From Marinilabiliaceae bacterium JC017 (GTDB taxonomy: Bacteria > Bacteroidota > Bacteroidia > Bacteroidales > Marinilabiliaceae), in the NCBI GenBank assembly GCA_004296775.1, contig RHGE01000017.1, positions 1 to 64,000 on the forward strand: 64,000 nt of DNA. The letters run 5' to 3'. Below, piece after piece: positions 17,078-25,339 of the stretch. The notes under the pieces were generated by a model that saw nothing but the letters and a program-made list of their open reading frames with translations, had not been told where the DNA came from and made no database searches. Made by a program: the position numbers and the translations under genes. Each line of letters begins with the position of its first letter. Position 1 is the stretch's first letter.

Positions 17078-18334
17078 ATGATTCTCGTCTATAAATTTTT
17101 CAAAGAGAGTTTTCTGTTTGCCCTATCGGCACTCCACTCCAATAAGTTGCGCACCTTATTAACCTTGTCGGGTGTTACCATTGGCATTTTCTCCATCATT
17201 TCGGTGTTTACCCTCATTGATTACCTGGAGAAACAAGTTCAGGAGAGCATTCAATCGCTGGGCGACAATGTTATTTACATACAGAAATGGCCCTGGACGC
17301 CACCAGAGGGGGAAAGTGAATATCCCTGGTGGCGTTACCTTAACCGGCCTGTTCCCAACCTGGATGAATATGAAACCGTGCAGCGACGTTCCCAAATTGC
17401 TGCGTCCACGGCGTTTATGATGGCGGCCGAACGCCCGGTGATTTATGCCGACAATTCGTACGATAATGTGGCGGTGATGGGGGTTTCCCATGACTTTGAG
17501 CGCATCTGGTCGTTCAACATCCGGAATGGCCGTTACTTTTCGTGGTTTGAATCGCACAAAGGGGCTAATGTGGCACTACTAGGGGCCGACGTGGCGGGAG
17601 AACTTTTCCAGGGGGCCGACCCGGTAGGTAAACGCATAAAACTGATGGGACGCAAGCTGGAGGTGATTGGCGTTTTTGAACGGGAAGGCGAAGACATGTT
17701 TGGCAATAGCCTGGATAAAAACATGGTGATACCGGTTAACTACGCCAAGAGCTTGTTCAACTTGCGCAGTGAAACGGTTCAGCCACTGGTGATGGTGAAA
17801 GCGAAAAACGGTTTTAGTGTTGACGACCTGGTGGATGAACTCACCGGCATCATGCGCACAACCCGACGACTGAAGCCCCTTGAAGACAACAATTTTGCCC
17901 TGAACCGCATTAGCCTGGTGCAACGCAATTTTGACAGCCTCTTTTCGGCCATTGATTTTGCAGGTTGGTTCATTGGTGGTTTCTCCATCCTGGTGGGTGG
18001 TTTTGGCATCGCCAACATCATGTTTGTATCGGTGCGAGAGCGCACCCGCATCATAGGAATCCAGAAAGCCCTGGGTGCCAAGCGAAGGTTTGTACTCTGG
18101 CAATTTTTGATTGAAAGCACCTTTTTATCGCTCCTGGGAGGCATCGCCGGCCTGGGCCTTATTTTGCTCATCTCCCTGGGGGTAAACCAGGCCATGGACC
18201 TGGCCATTCACTTATCGCTGGTGAACATCCTGAAAGGGATTGGCATCTCGGTGGTCATTGGCATTTTATCGGGTTACATCCCTGCCTGGTTTGCCTCGCG
18301 CCTGGATCCGGTGAATGCCATTAATGCGGTTTGA
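17078..18334 (+). CDS. MacB/FtsX-type ABC transporter permease (orphan)
   Basis: 418 aa. One N-terminal helix after LRTLLTLSGVTIGIFSIISV, a MacB periplasmic core domain (about 45-260) with VIYIQKWPW and VALLGADVAGELFQGADPVGK, then three C-terminal helices of the FtsX domain with VSVRERTRIIGIQKALGAK. Such permeases work with a separate ATPase, and none is adjacent here. Known roles are lipoprotein or peptide export and mechanotransmission, and the substrate is unknown. GC and codon use look richer than in neighbours. It is followed by a large palindromic minisatellite. Confidence 0.9.
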   Translation: MILVYKFFKESFLFALSALHSNKLRTLLTLSGVTIGIFSIISVFTLIDYLEKQVQESIQSLGDNVIYIQKWPWTPPEGESEYPWWRYLNRPVPNLDEYETVQRRSQIAASTAFMMAAERPVIYADNSYDNVAVMGVSHDFERIWSFNIRNGRYFSWFESHKGANVALLGADVAGELFQGADPVGKRIKLMGRKLEVIGVFEREGEDMFGNSLDKNMVIPVNYAKSLFNLRSETVQPLVMVKAKNGFSVDDLVDELTGIMRTTRRLKPLEDNNFALNRISLVQRNFDSLFSAIDFAGWFIGGFSILVGGFGIANIMFVSVRERTRIIGIQKALGAKRRFVLWQFLIESTFLSLLGGIAGLGLILLISLGVNQAMDLAIHLSLVNILKGIGISVVIGILSGYIPAWFASRLDPVNAINAV

Positions 18335-18370
18335 TAGGTTGAGAACCGGATTTGTTATTTGCTGGTTACT

Positions 18371-18440
18371 ACCTGGACAAGCCAGAAAAGTATTTTGATA
18401 CAAGTATCAAGACTCGAGTATCAAGAAACAAGTATCAGGA
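18371..18440 (+). repeat. Dispersed CCTGGACAARCCAGAAAAGTA-type element, copy 1
   Basis: Starts with CCTGGACAAGCCAGAAAAG, followed by short repeats of AAGTATCAAG. Related copies lie at 37306-37350 (+), 48911-48955 (-) and 57773-57830 (-). Confidence 0.7.
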
Positions 18441-18508
18441 TGCTAGTGAAGGGAATGATGTTTTATTGGAAAGTCCGTTACTCTTCAGCGGGAATGTTTT
18501 TCATACTG

Positions 18509-19012
18509 GAAAATGCTTCCCGCAACTTTGAAGAAACAATTTTCACACCGGAAAAAGCTTCTCACAACCTTGCAGGAACGTTTTTCACACCGGAAAAAGC
18601 TTCTCGCAACCTTGCGGGAACGTTTTTCATACCGGAAAAAGCTTCTCGCAACCTTGCAGGAACGTTTTTCATACCGGAAAAAGCTTCTCGCAACCTTGCG
18701 GGAACGTTTTTCACACCGGAAAAAGCTTCTCGCAACCTTGCGGGAACGTTTTTCATACCGGAAAAAGCTTCTCGCAACCTTGCGGAAACGTTTTTCATAC
18801 CGGAAAAAGCTTCTCGCAACCTTGCAGGAACGTTTTTCATACCGGAAAAAGCTTCTCGCAACCTTGCAGGAACGTTTTTCATACCGGAAAAAGCTTCTCG
18901 CAACCTTGCGGGAATGTTTTTCACACCGGGAGAAGCTTCTCGCAGCACTGTAAGGAATTTTCTCACACCGAGAGAAGGCTTTTGCACCACTGAAGAGGAC
19001 ATTTTTTGCACC
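18509..19012. repeat. 42-bp quasi-palindromic minisatellite (12 units)
   Basis: Twelve head-to-tail units of exactly 42 bp, the central eight nearly identical. A further half unit precedes it (18488-18508). Each unit is a 36-nt quasi-palindrome plus a 6-nt spacer (AYACCG). The half-arms are GAAAAAGCTTCTCGCAA and TTGCGGGAACGTTTTTC; 14 of 17 positions pair, with one further T-G wobble. Because 42 is a multiple of 3 and units lack stops, three frames stay open through the array (14-residue repeats such as EKASRNLAGTFFIP on plus). I judge these frames non-coding: no ATG/RBS, no signal and similar openness on both strands. Confidence 0.9.
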
Positions 19013-19019
19013 GGCTGAT

Positions 19020-19170
19020 GCTGCGGCAGGGGGCGCAGTGGCAGCCGACGGCCCTGGGGGCTAATGTGGAGTGCCGGGCGGAGGCGACGAAGGAGCCCAC
19101 GTACCGGTTTACGGAACATAGCCCCCAGGGCTGGCGCTATAACGGAGCACCCGCCCGGCCGCCATGATAA
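19020..19170. other. GC-rich patch with inverted repeats
   Basis: About 150 bp much richer in G+C than its surroundings, directly after the minisatellite. It holds a perfect 13-bp inverted repeat (GCCCTGGGGGCTA at 19051-19063, complement at 19119-19131) and a 9-bp one (GCCGGGCGG at 19073-19081, complement at 19151-19159), with overlapping loops. A plus frame reads ...YRFTEHSPQGWRYNGAPARPP then stop, protein-like but without a start. It may be a gene remnant or a structured element. Confidence 0.5.
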
Positions 19171-19172
19171 TT

Positions 19173-19247
19173 ATAGACTTTTAGATAAGAGACTATTAGA
19201 TAATAGACTTTTAGATGTGAGATTTAGAGATGATAGACAGAGAGATT
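19173..19247. repeat. 15-bp tandem repeat array (5 units)
   Basis: Five units like TAGACTTTTAGATAA, the same family as 1121-1225. Confidence 0.7.
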
Positions 19248-19343
19248 CAACCGGGATTACCATATCTTTCTTGTTTTAACAAGATTCATGATACACCTCG
19301 AAGGCGCTGAGACGCAAAGATTTTTCTTTGGTAAGTACCGGTT

Positions 19344-19413
19344 GTTTCAAAGTATTTCTACCTGTTTCAAGGTATCTCCATTTATCTCTAAATGTTTCCA
19401 TCTATTCACTCCC
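19344..19413. repeat. 10-bp periodic array (about 7 units)
   Basis: Degenerate 10-bp units alternating GTTTCAAAGT- and ATTTCTACCT-like sequence. A 28-bp part resembles 48850-48885 in inverse orientation. Same style as 45181-45300. Confidence 0.6.
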
Positions 19414-19457
19414 TTCTCTCTAACTTCTGACCTTTATCCTCTCTATATATTAACTTC

Positions 19458-20483
19458 CTAGTTAGGTTCGATGAGATAGGGATTGGCTTTAAGGGTTTGG
19501 ATGATTTGGGTGATGGCTTTGGCGCCTTTGACGCTGTTGCCTTGGGCGTCGAGTGGCGGTGCGAAGACGGCGATGCCGAATTTTCCGGGTACCACGGCGA
19601 TAATACCACCTCCGACACCGCTCTTGGCGGGCAGACCGACGTGGTAGAGCCATTTACCAGCGTCATCATAGAGACCGGCGATGGCCATCACGGACAGTAC
19701 GTGGGCATTGGTTTGTGGGGACACAACCGTGCTGCCGGAGAGTGGATTGGTGCCGCCATTGGCAAGAGTGGCTGCCATCACGGCCAGGTCGCGGGCATTG
19801 ACGTTGATGGCGCACTGGCGGGTGTAGATATCGGTGGATTGGGCGGGATCGAAATAGATGCGGCCATAGCTATTGAGCAGCATGGCGATGGATTGATTGC
19901 GCTGGTTGGTTTCGGCTTCGCTGACGTAAACAGGTTGGTTGACTTCCAGAGTGCGGTTGGCGAAGGCGTTGTGTGTTTCAAGGATGTGGTTCCATTTGGC
20001 CTCGTAGGTGTTGCCTTTTACCAGGCTGGTGGTGGCAATGGCACCGGGGTTGACAAAGGGATTGATCTCTTTTCCTTTTCGTAATTCAACGGCAACAATG
20101 GAGTTGAATTTAAGTCCGGTGGGATCGACACCTACTTTTTCTTCGATGGTGGTGGCGCCGGAATCTTCAATGACACGGGCCAGGGTGAAGACTTTGGAGA
20201 TGGATTGAATGGAAAACAGCTCGTCGATATCGCCTTTGGTGAAGACTTGTCCGTCGACCGTCACGACAGCGATTCCGAAGAAATCGGAGTTTACCTGGGC
20301 CAGGGCGGGGATGTAATCGGCATTTTTTCCTTCCTGCAGGTCTTTTAATTGATCGTAGGCCTGGTTGATGGCGCTTTGGATGCGGGCTTGTTGTTTCTTT
20401 CTTTGTTTTTGGGCAATGGTGTTTGGTTGCTGGCAGATACTTATTACCAGGATGAGGGATAAGGTGTGGATTAGGTGTTTCAT
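19458..20483 (-). CDS. glsA: Exported glutaminase (serine-dependent)
   Basis: About 341 aa from ATG 20483 (MKHLIHTLSLILVISIC), which begins a signal peptide; six codons of a longer frame precede it. The mature part is a serine-dependent glutaminase with S94-I-S-K97 (SIQSISKVF), the NPFVNPGAIAT motif, a YVSEAETNQRNQSIA segment and the C-terminal GVGGGIIAVVPGK. It hydrolyses glutamine to glutamate and ammonia. Most bacterial members are cytosolic, so the signal peptide, implying periplasmic glutamine use, is unusual. It stands alone between repeat arrays, and a 15-bp array begins 11 bp upstream of the start codon. Confidence 0.9.
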   Translation of the reverse strand: MKHLIHTLSLILVISICQQPNTIAQKQRKKQQARIQSAINQAYDQLKDLQEGKNADYIPALAQVNSDFFGIAVVTVDGQVFTKGDIDELFSIQSISKVFTLARVIEDSGATTIEEKVGVDPTGLKFNSIVAVELRKGKEINPFVNPGAIATTSLVKGNTYEAKWNHILETHNAFANRTLEVNQPVYVSEAETNQRNQSIAMLLNSYGRIYFDPAQSTDIYTRQCAINVNARDLAVMAATLANGGTNPLSGSTVVSPQTNAHVLSVMAIAGLYDDAGKWLYHVGLPAKSGVGGGIIAVVPGKFGIAVFAPPLDAQGNSVKGAKAITQIIQTLKANPYLIEPN

Positions 20484-20493
20484 GGGATTGAAT

Positions 20494-20568
20494 TTAGACA
20501 AGAGATTTATAGATAAGAGACTTTGAGATGATAAATGATAGATGTTAGACTTTTAGATAATAGACTAC
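20494..20568. repeat. 15-bp tandem repeat array (about 5 units)
   Basis: Units such as GAGATTTATAGATAA and TAGACTTTTAGATAA, one of them 14 bp. It occupies the region where the glutaminase promoter and leader should be. Confidence 0.7.
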
Positions 20569-20669
20569 GAACACTGAGGCACTGAGGCACAGAGTTTTTT
20601 ATTTTAATCATCTTCCTACTGTGTGAAAATTAGCTAATCAAATTTACATGTTCGCTTCATGGGATGTTA

Positions 20670-20767
20670 CAGTTAGCAGTGAACAGTGAACAGTTAACAG
20701 TGATCAGTTAACAGTGATCAGTTAACAGTTAACAGTGATCAGTTAACAGTTAGCAGTGATCAGTTAG
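20670..20767. repeat. 7-bp tandem array, 14 units of CAGTTAA/CAGTGAT
   Basis: Fourteen exact 7-bp units: CAGTTAG, CAGTGAA twice, then mixtures of CAGTTAA and CAGTGAT, ending CAGTTAG and followed by TAGTTT. The CAGTTAA-CAGTGAT pairs give a 14-bp superunit. The same units and the same ending occur at 49093-49134. The array lies 12 bp beyond the pfkA terminator. Confidence 0.9.
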
Positions 20768-20779
20768 TAGTTTAAAAGA

Positions 20780-20809
20780 CAACGGCCCGATCGATGGGAC
20801 GGGCCGTTG
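20780..20809 (-). terminator. Intrinsic terminator of the ispH-pfkA unit
   Basis: A perfect 10-bp stem CAACGGCCCG and complement with a 10-nt loop. On the minus strand it is followed by TCTTTT. Confidence 0.8.
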
Positions 20810-20825
20810 GTTTAATGTTGGCTTA

Positions 20826-21809
20826 TTAGATGGATAAAATTCCGGATATTTTGAGTAGTCCGGGATTCAGTTCCTTTTTGTTTTTCAGTGTTTGATTGAA
20901 GGGGACCTGGGTAATTTCTCTATTCATGATCCCTACCATGATGCTTTTTTGATCGTCGAGCAGAGCCTCTACTGCGGCAACGCCCAGCTGACTGGCCAAC
21001 ACGCGATCATAGACCGTGGGTGATCCGCCTCGCTGTGTATGTCCCAGGATGGTCACCCGCACGTCAAACTCGGGATGATCTTTGGCCACTTTTTCGGCGA
21101 TGCTCATGGTGCTGCCCATCTTCTCGCCTTCGGCTACCAACACGATACTGCTTGTTTTTTTCTTCTTCTTATATTGATTCTGCAGGAAGACCTGTAGGTT
21201 GGAGAAGTCGGTTTCCACCTCTGGTAACAGGATGGCTTCGGCCCCTGAGGCGATGCCACTGCGCAAAGCCAGAAAACCGGCATCACGTCCCATCACTTCA
21301 ATGAAAAACAGGCGGCTGTGCGCTGAGGCCGTATCTCTGATTTTATCGACTGATTCAATCACCGTATTCAGTGCGGTGTCGTACCCAATGGTTGAATCGG
21401 TTCCATAGAGGTCGTTATCAATGGTTCCGGGAATACCCACGACAGGTATGTCATGCTCCTGGCTAAAGATGCGCGCTCCGGTAAAAGTACCGTCACCACC
21501 AATCACCACGAGGCCGTCAATCTTATGCTTCTTCAGGTTATCAAAGGCTTTTTGCCGTCCTTCCGGCTTAAGAAATTCCTTACTGCGGGCCGATTTAAGG
21601 ATGGTTCCCCCCAGTTGGATAATATTACTCACCGAATGGGATTCCATTTTAATAAAATTCTCTTCGATCATGCCCTGGTATCCTTTAATGATACCCATAA
21701 CCTCCACATTATTAAAAATTGCTCCCCGCACCACTGCTCTGATAGCAGCATTCATTCCTGGTGCATCCCCTCCGGATGTTAGAACACCAATTCGTTTTAT
21801 TTTTGTCAT
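20826..21809 (-). CDS. pfkA: ATP-dependent 6-phosphofructokinase
   Basis: 327 aa from ATG 21809 (MTKIKRIGVLTSGGD). It has the glycine-rich ATP site TSGGDAPGMNAAIR, the VVIGGDGTFTGA motif, the catalytic TIDND loop, an FIEVMGRDAGFLA segment and the effector-region TILGHTQRGGSPT. It phosphorylates fructose 6-phosphate in glycolysis. The GGDG after VVI suggests ATP rather than PPi as donor. It lies 21 bp after ispH, probably cotranscribed. Confidence 0.97.
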   Translation of the reverse strand: MTKIKRIGVLTSGGDAPGMNAAIRAVVRGAIFNNVEVMGIIKGYQGMIEENFIKMESHSVSNIIQLGGTILKSARSKEFLKPEGRQKAFDNLKKHKIDGLVVIGGDGTFTGARIFSQEHDIPVVGIPGTIDNDLYGTDSTIGYDTALNTVIESVDKIRDTASAHSRLFFIEVMGRDAGFLALRSGIASGAEAILLPEVETDFSNLQVFLQNQYKKKKKTSSIVLVAEGEKMGSTMSIAEKVAKDHPEFDVRVTILGHTQRGGSPTVYDRVLASQLGVAAVEALLDDQKSIMVGIMNREITQVPFNQTLKNKKELNPGLLKISGILSI

Positions 21810-21830
21810 AACCAACGCGTTTTGTCTGGT

Positions 21831-22700
21831 TTACATTTTTTCAATCTCTTGGGCTACTTGTTTCATTAGCCAGGCGGGTGTTGAAGTACCGCCACACACG
21901 CCCACTTTAGCGGGTCTCTTTTGAAACCACTCTGCCTGCACTCCTTCAGGTCCTGTGACAAAGTGGCTATTCCTATTTACTTCCTGGCAAGCCTGAAACA
22001 ACATTTGTGCATTGCTGCTTTTCAGCCCGCCAACCATTATGATGATGTCGTGTTTCCGGGCAAATTCCTGTATGCGGGTCACCCTATTGGCGACCTGCCG
22101 ACAAATGGTATCGTGAACAATCACCTCTACCCCATTTTTTGTTGCAGCCTGGATTTTATCCGTTATATTTTGAAAGCCCTTTACACTTTTAGTGGTTTGT
22201 GAAAAGATCTCGGTGGGACGGCTAAAGTCAATTTGTGCCAGATCGGCTTCTTTTTCAACCAATATGGCCTCCCCGTTTGTTTGCCCCAGAAGCCCGATGA
22301 CCTCGGCATGACCTTTCTTACCATAGATGACCACTTGTCCGTTATTCTTCGTCTGATTCAACCAGGCTTGTTTTACCCGTTGCTGTAGTTTTAATACCAC
22401 CGGACAGGTGGCATCGGCCAGCTTATGCTCTTTTTCTTTTATGATGTTATAAGATGTTGGCGGCTCTCCATGCGCCCTGAACAGGATAATTCCATCATTA
22501 ATATCTTCCAGATCCTGATGCGAGATGGTTTTCATCCCCAACTTCTCCAACCTATCCACCTCCTCGCCATTATGCACAATTTCCCCCAAACAGTATACGG
22601 TTTGCTTTTTAGCCAGGGCTGATTCAGCCATTTCAACAGCTTTCACTACCCCAAAGCAGAAACCGGAACCGGGGTCAATCTCAACGGTCAAAGATGCCAT
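21831..22700 (-). CDS. ispH: 4-hydroxy-3-methylbut-2-enyl diphosphate reductase
   Basis: 289 aa. The three cluster cysteines are present at C15 (GFCFGV), C99 (DATCPVV) and C200 (DTICRQV), together with H43, H77, H131 and the E133 acid. It catalyses the last step of the MEP isoprenoid route with a 4Fe-4S cluster, producing IPP and DMAPP. It lies 29 bp after cmk and before pfkA. Confidence 0.97.
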   Translation of the reverse strand: MASLTVEIDPGSGFCFGVVKAVEMAESALAKKQTVYCLGEIVHNGEEVDRLEKLGMKTISHQDLEDINDGIILFRAHGEPPTSYNIIKEKEHKLADATCPVVLKLQQRVKQAWLNQTKNNGQVVIYGKKGHAEVIGLLGQTNGEAILVEKEADLAQIDFSRPTEIFSQTTKSVKGFQNITDKIQAATKNGVEVIVHDTICRQVANRVTRIQEFARKHDIIIMVGGLKSSNAQMLFQACQEVNRNSHFVTGPEGVQAEWFQKRPAKVGVCGGTSTPAWLMKQVAQEIEKM

Positions 22701-22729
22701 TCCTTTTCGTTTTACAGATTAATATATTC

Positions 22730-23431
22730 TTAAATAAGTGTTTTCTCTTTTAACCGTTCCACGATCCAATCGAGTTGTTCGTCGGGCGTCAGGTGGCTAT
22801 TATCTAATACAATGGCATCGTCGGCCTGTCGCAAGGGACTCTCTTTCCGGGTGGAATCCATGTGATCGCGGTCCACCACGTTCTTCAGGATTTCCTCAAA
22901 GGATACTTCCTGCCCTTTGCCCACCAATTCGTCATAGCGCCGCTGTGCCCTTATCTCGGGTGAAGCAGTCATAAATACTTTCAGGTCGGCCTCGGGAAAG
23001 ACTACGGTGCCGATGTCGCGGCCATCCATAACGATGCCGCCTTCACGTCCCATGTCCTGTTGCAGTTCTACCATTCGTTCCCTGACAAATCGCAGGGTGC
23101 TAATGGCACTCACATTATTACTGACCTCCAGCCCGCGAATCTCCTGCTCCACGCTTTGCCCGTTGAGGAAGGTTTCATTCTTCTTCTGTTCCACGTCGTA
23201 TTTGAAAGAGATTTTGATCTCGTGCAACTGCTCCTGAAGATTCTCTTCATCAATTCCGTCGGCACTCAAAAGCCCCTGGCGTAAGGCAAACAAAGTAACC
23301 GCCCGATACATGGCACCGGTGTCGATATAGGCATACGTTAAACGTTTGGCTAAGTCTTTGGCCACGGTACTTTTCCCACATGAGGAGAAGCCATCAATGG
23401 CTATTATGAGTTTGTCTTTTCCTTTCTGCAT
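22730..23431 (-). CDS. cmk: Cytidylate kinase
   Basis: 233 aa. P-loop DGFSSCGKSTVAK (13-25), the YIDTGAMYRAVT motif and the VMDGRDIGTVVFPEADLKVF segment are diagnostic. It converts CMP/dCMP to the diphosphates. A -7-like box TAAATTTG (minus strand, 23451-23458) lies 20 bp upstream, though no good -33 was found. Head of a cmk-ispH-pfkA run. Confidence 0.97.
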   Translation of the reverse strand: MQKGKDKLIIAIDGFSSCGKSTVAKDLAKRLTYAYIDTGAMYRAVTLFALRQGLLSADGIDEENLQEQLHEIKISFKYDVEQKKNETFLNGQSVEQEIRGLEVSNNVSAISTLRFVRERMVELQQDMGREGGIVMDGRDIGTVVFPEADLKVFMTASPEIRAQRRYDELVGKGQEVSFEEILKNVVDRDHMDSTRKESPLRQADDAIVLDNSHLTPDEQLDWIVERLKEKTLI

Positions 23432-23716
23432 AATCGGTTTTATGAGGTCACAAATTTAGAAAAATAACGCAAACCATTGGATGGCGGCTCGGGAGTCTTA
23501 TCAGGGAGTAAGAGAAATGGAGAGAGTAGAATTGTTGATTCATAGTACGGCCCCTTATCTCAACACATAGATATAAAGACAGACTATTTATACGAATTAA
23601 AATGATGAACCCATGGTGTATATCTGAAGAGGTGCTTTACCTTACTTCACGTTTTATCTAACATCATAACCCTGGTTTATAAATGGAAAATGAAGCTTTA
23701 ATTCAACACCGTTTTT

Positions 23717-24748
23717 TTAAAACGCAGAAAGATTAGTAGAAATGGAGAAATGGTTGGATGAACCGGCCAGGTGGTAACGTGCCGAACCGTAGGCGAAATG
23801 AAATTTATAGATGCGGAAACCAAAGCCCCAGGAGAAACCGACCGTGGAAGCCTTCTCTTCAATTTTCAACTCCTGCCGACGCCGGTGGTTATAACCTGCT
23901 GCCACATAAAAATTCTTTGCGGGCATAAATTCCACGCCGAAGACCATGTGCCGGGCCATGTTATCAACAAATCCAATGGACCCATCGTCTTCAGTGGTAT
24001 TATTAGCTGAGCCGTTCTCTGCCTCCGGAATCTTATAGGACAAATCCCATTTTAATAAATGCTGGGCAGTAACAGAAAAACGAAAAGGCGCATGCGCCAG
24101 CTTATAAGCCATACCCATTTGCAAATCGGTAGGTAGTGGCTCGTAGGTTTCATTATACGTTGAAAGCTGGCTACCGAAATTCTTAAGCGTCATACCGGCG
24201 GAGAACAACCTGGAGGGAGTACTATACATCAATCCAATATCGGCGGCCAACCCAAAAGAGTTATAGCTTTCAAAATTGGAAATAACGGGCTTAACGGCTA
24301 TTCCGGCGGTCCATCGTGGCGTTAATGGTCTGGAATAGGTGAAGTTTATAGCATACTCTGCGGCAGAAAAAGTGCCTGTTATCACACCCGATTCATCGGC
24401 CCGGTCAAATGTTCCGTAATTAATTGAGTGTATTCCCGCACTGAATGTGCCGACCCCTTTAAAATGACGGGCATAACCTGCGTAGCCATATTTCACATCC
24501 ACCATATAAGGCACGAAGTTTAAGGTTAACTGGTTATCCAGGGTATCATTCAGGGCTGCCGGATTATGAAAAACCAAATTCAGATCACCGTCTCTTAGTC
24601 CCACCTGATTTCCTCCCAAAGCAGCCACTCTTGCTGAATTGGTCAGGTTCAGGAAGTCATAGGTACTCTCCCCTCCCAACTGCGCCAGCGTGGAGAAGGA
24701 ATTACAAATGCAAATCAGAATGATGACAAGCCGTAATTTCTCTTTCAT
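23717..24748 (-). CDS. porQ: Type IX secretion system protein PorQ
   Basis: 343 aa. The start at 24748 (MKEKLRLVIILICICNSFSTLAQ) gives a signal peptide; two upstream codons use GTG. The mature N-terminus LGGESTYDFLNLTNSARVAALGGNQVG and NPAALNDTLDNQL are typical of the PorV/PorQ family of outer-membrane barrels of FadL-like shape; PorQ with PorZ and PorV makes the attachment complex that fixes T9SS cargo to lipopolysaccharide. PorQ lying beside cmk is, as I recall, seen in other Bacteroidota. A TATTTTTG -7 box lies at 24766-24773 on the minus strand. Confidence 0.85.
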   Translation of the reverse strand: MKEKLRLVIILICICNSFSTLAQLGGESTYDFLNLTNSARVAALGGNQVGLRDGDLNLVFHNPAALNDTLDNQLTLNFVPYMVDVKYGYAGYARHFKGVGTFSAGIHSINYGTFDRADESGVITGTFSAAEYAINFTYSRPLTPRWTAGIAVKPVISNFESYNSFGLAADIGLMYSTPSRLFSAGMTLKNFGSQLSTYNETYEPLPTDLQMGMAYKLAHAPFRFSVTAQHLLKWDLSYKIPEAENGSANNTTEDDGSIGFVDNMARHMVFGVEFMPAKNFYVAAGYNHRRRQELKIEEKASTVGFSWGFGFRIYKFHFAYGSARYHLAGSSNHFSISTNLSAF

Positions 24749-25020
24749 AATCACTCTTTAAACGGCAAAAATACCATTTTAGTGTATACTACCCTACATC
24801 ATTATTATTTATGAGAATCAAGAATTGAAAGATGTTGATTCTCAAATAGTGTATTTTTTGACAAGATTAATAAGAATTACATGATAGAGAACAGTTGACG
24901 TATTACTACCAATTGAGAAGTGTCATCCTGAATTCTTTCTTTATAATCAGGTCTGCCGTATTTTCTTAGGTGTCAATAACCGAAGTTCGATTTTAAACTA
25001 TTTGATGACATGTTTTTTAA

Positions 25021-25216
25021 TGGGACTTTGTCCCAAACCCTACTTCATTTTTGGCATTGCCCCAAAAAGGAAGCAAAAAACTCTAGTCAAATAAAAGCTT
25101 CCTCCCACCTCCTCGATGAATTTTTTCCAACCCACTAGCCAGAATTCCCGCATTCATTTTCGTCGCGCCTACGCCGGCCCGCTTATTTGACCTGCTCGCG
25201 CGCTTCGGATCATCAT
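25021..25216 (+). repeat. Dispersed palindrome-rich element, copy B (internally deleted)
   Basis: Matches copy C from its GGGAC-GTCCC hairpin to the GGCCCGCTTATTT segment, then jumps to the far end (CGCGCTTC..ATCATGG), having lost about 100 bp. The rest of the 590-bp gap between porQ and the YkgJ-like gene holds no gene that I can see. Confidence 0.8.
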
Positions 25217-25339
25217 GGCCAATATCATAAATAAGCATGGCATAATAGTCGAATTGAAGTTATTAACACTATCCTGCACTTCGTACACATATATCCTTCG
25301 GACAGTCCTTTTCCGAAGGGATGCAACTCCTGATTCACA

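Noticed and set aside
18509-19012. CRISPR array
   Set aside because: Units are contiguous with a constant 6-nt spacer and no unique spacer sequences; no cas genes are present. The same holds for the 21-bp arrays.
18359-19018. 219-aa plus-strand and 185-aa minus-strand open frames through the 42-bp array
   Set aside because: Three frames are open only because the period is a multiple of 3 and units lack stops. The plus frame needs a TTG start. No domain, signal peptide or RBS supports either.
19497-20084. 195-aa plus-strand frame antisense to the glutaminase gene
   Set aside because: It is the shadow of a well-supported glutaminase gene and has biased Gly/Asp/Val composition typical of antisense frames.
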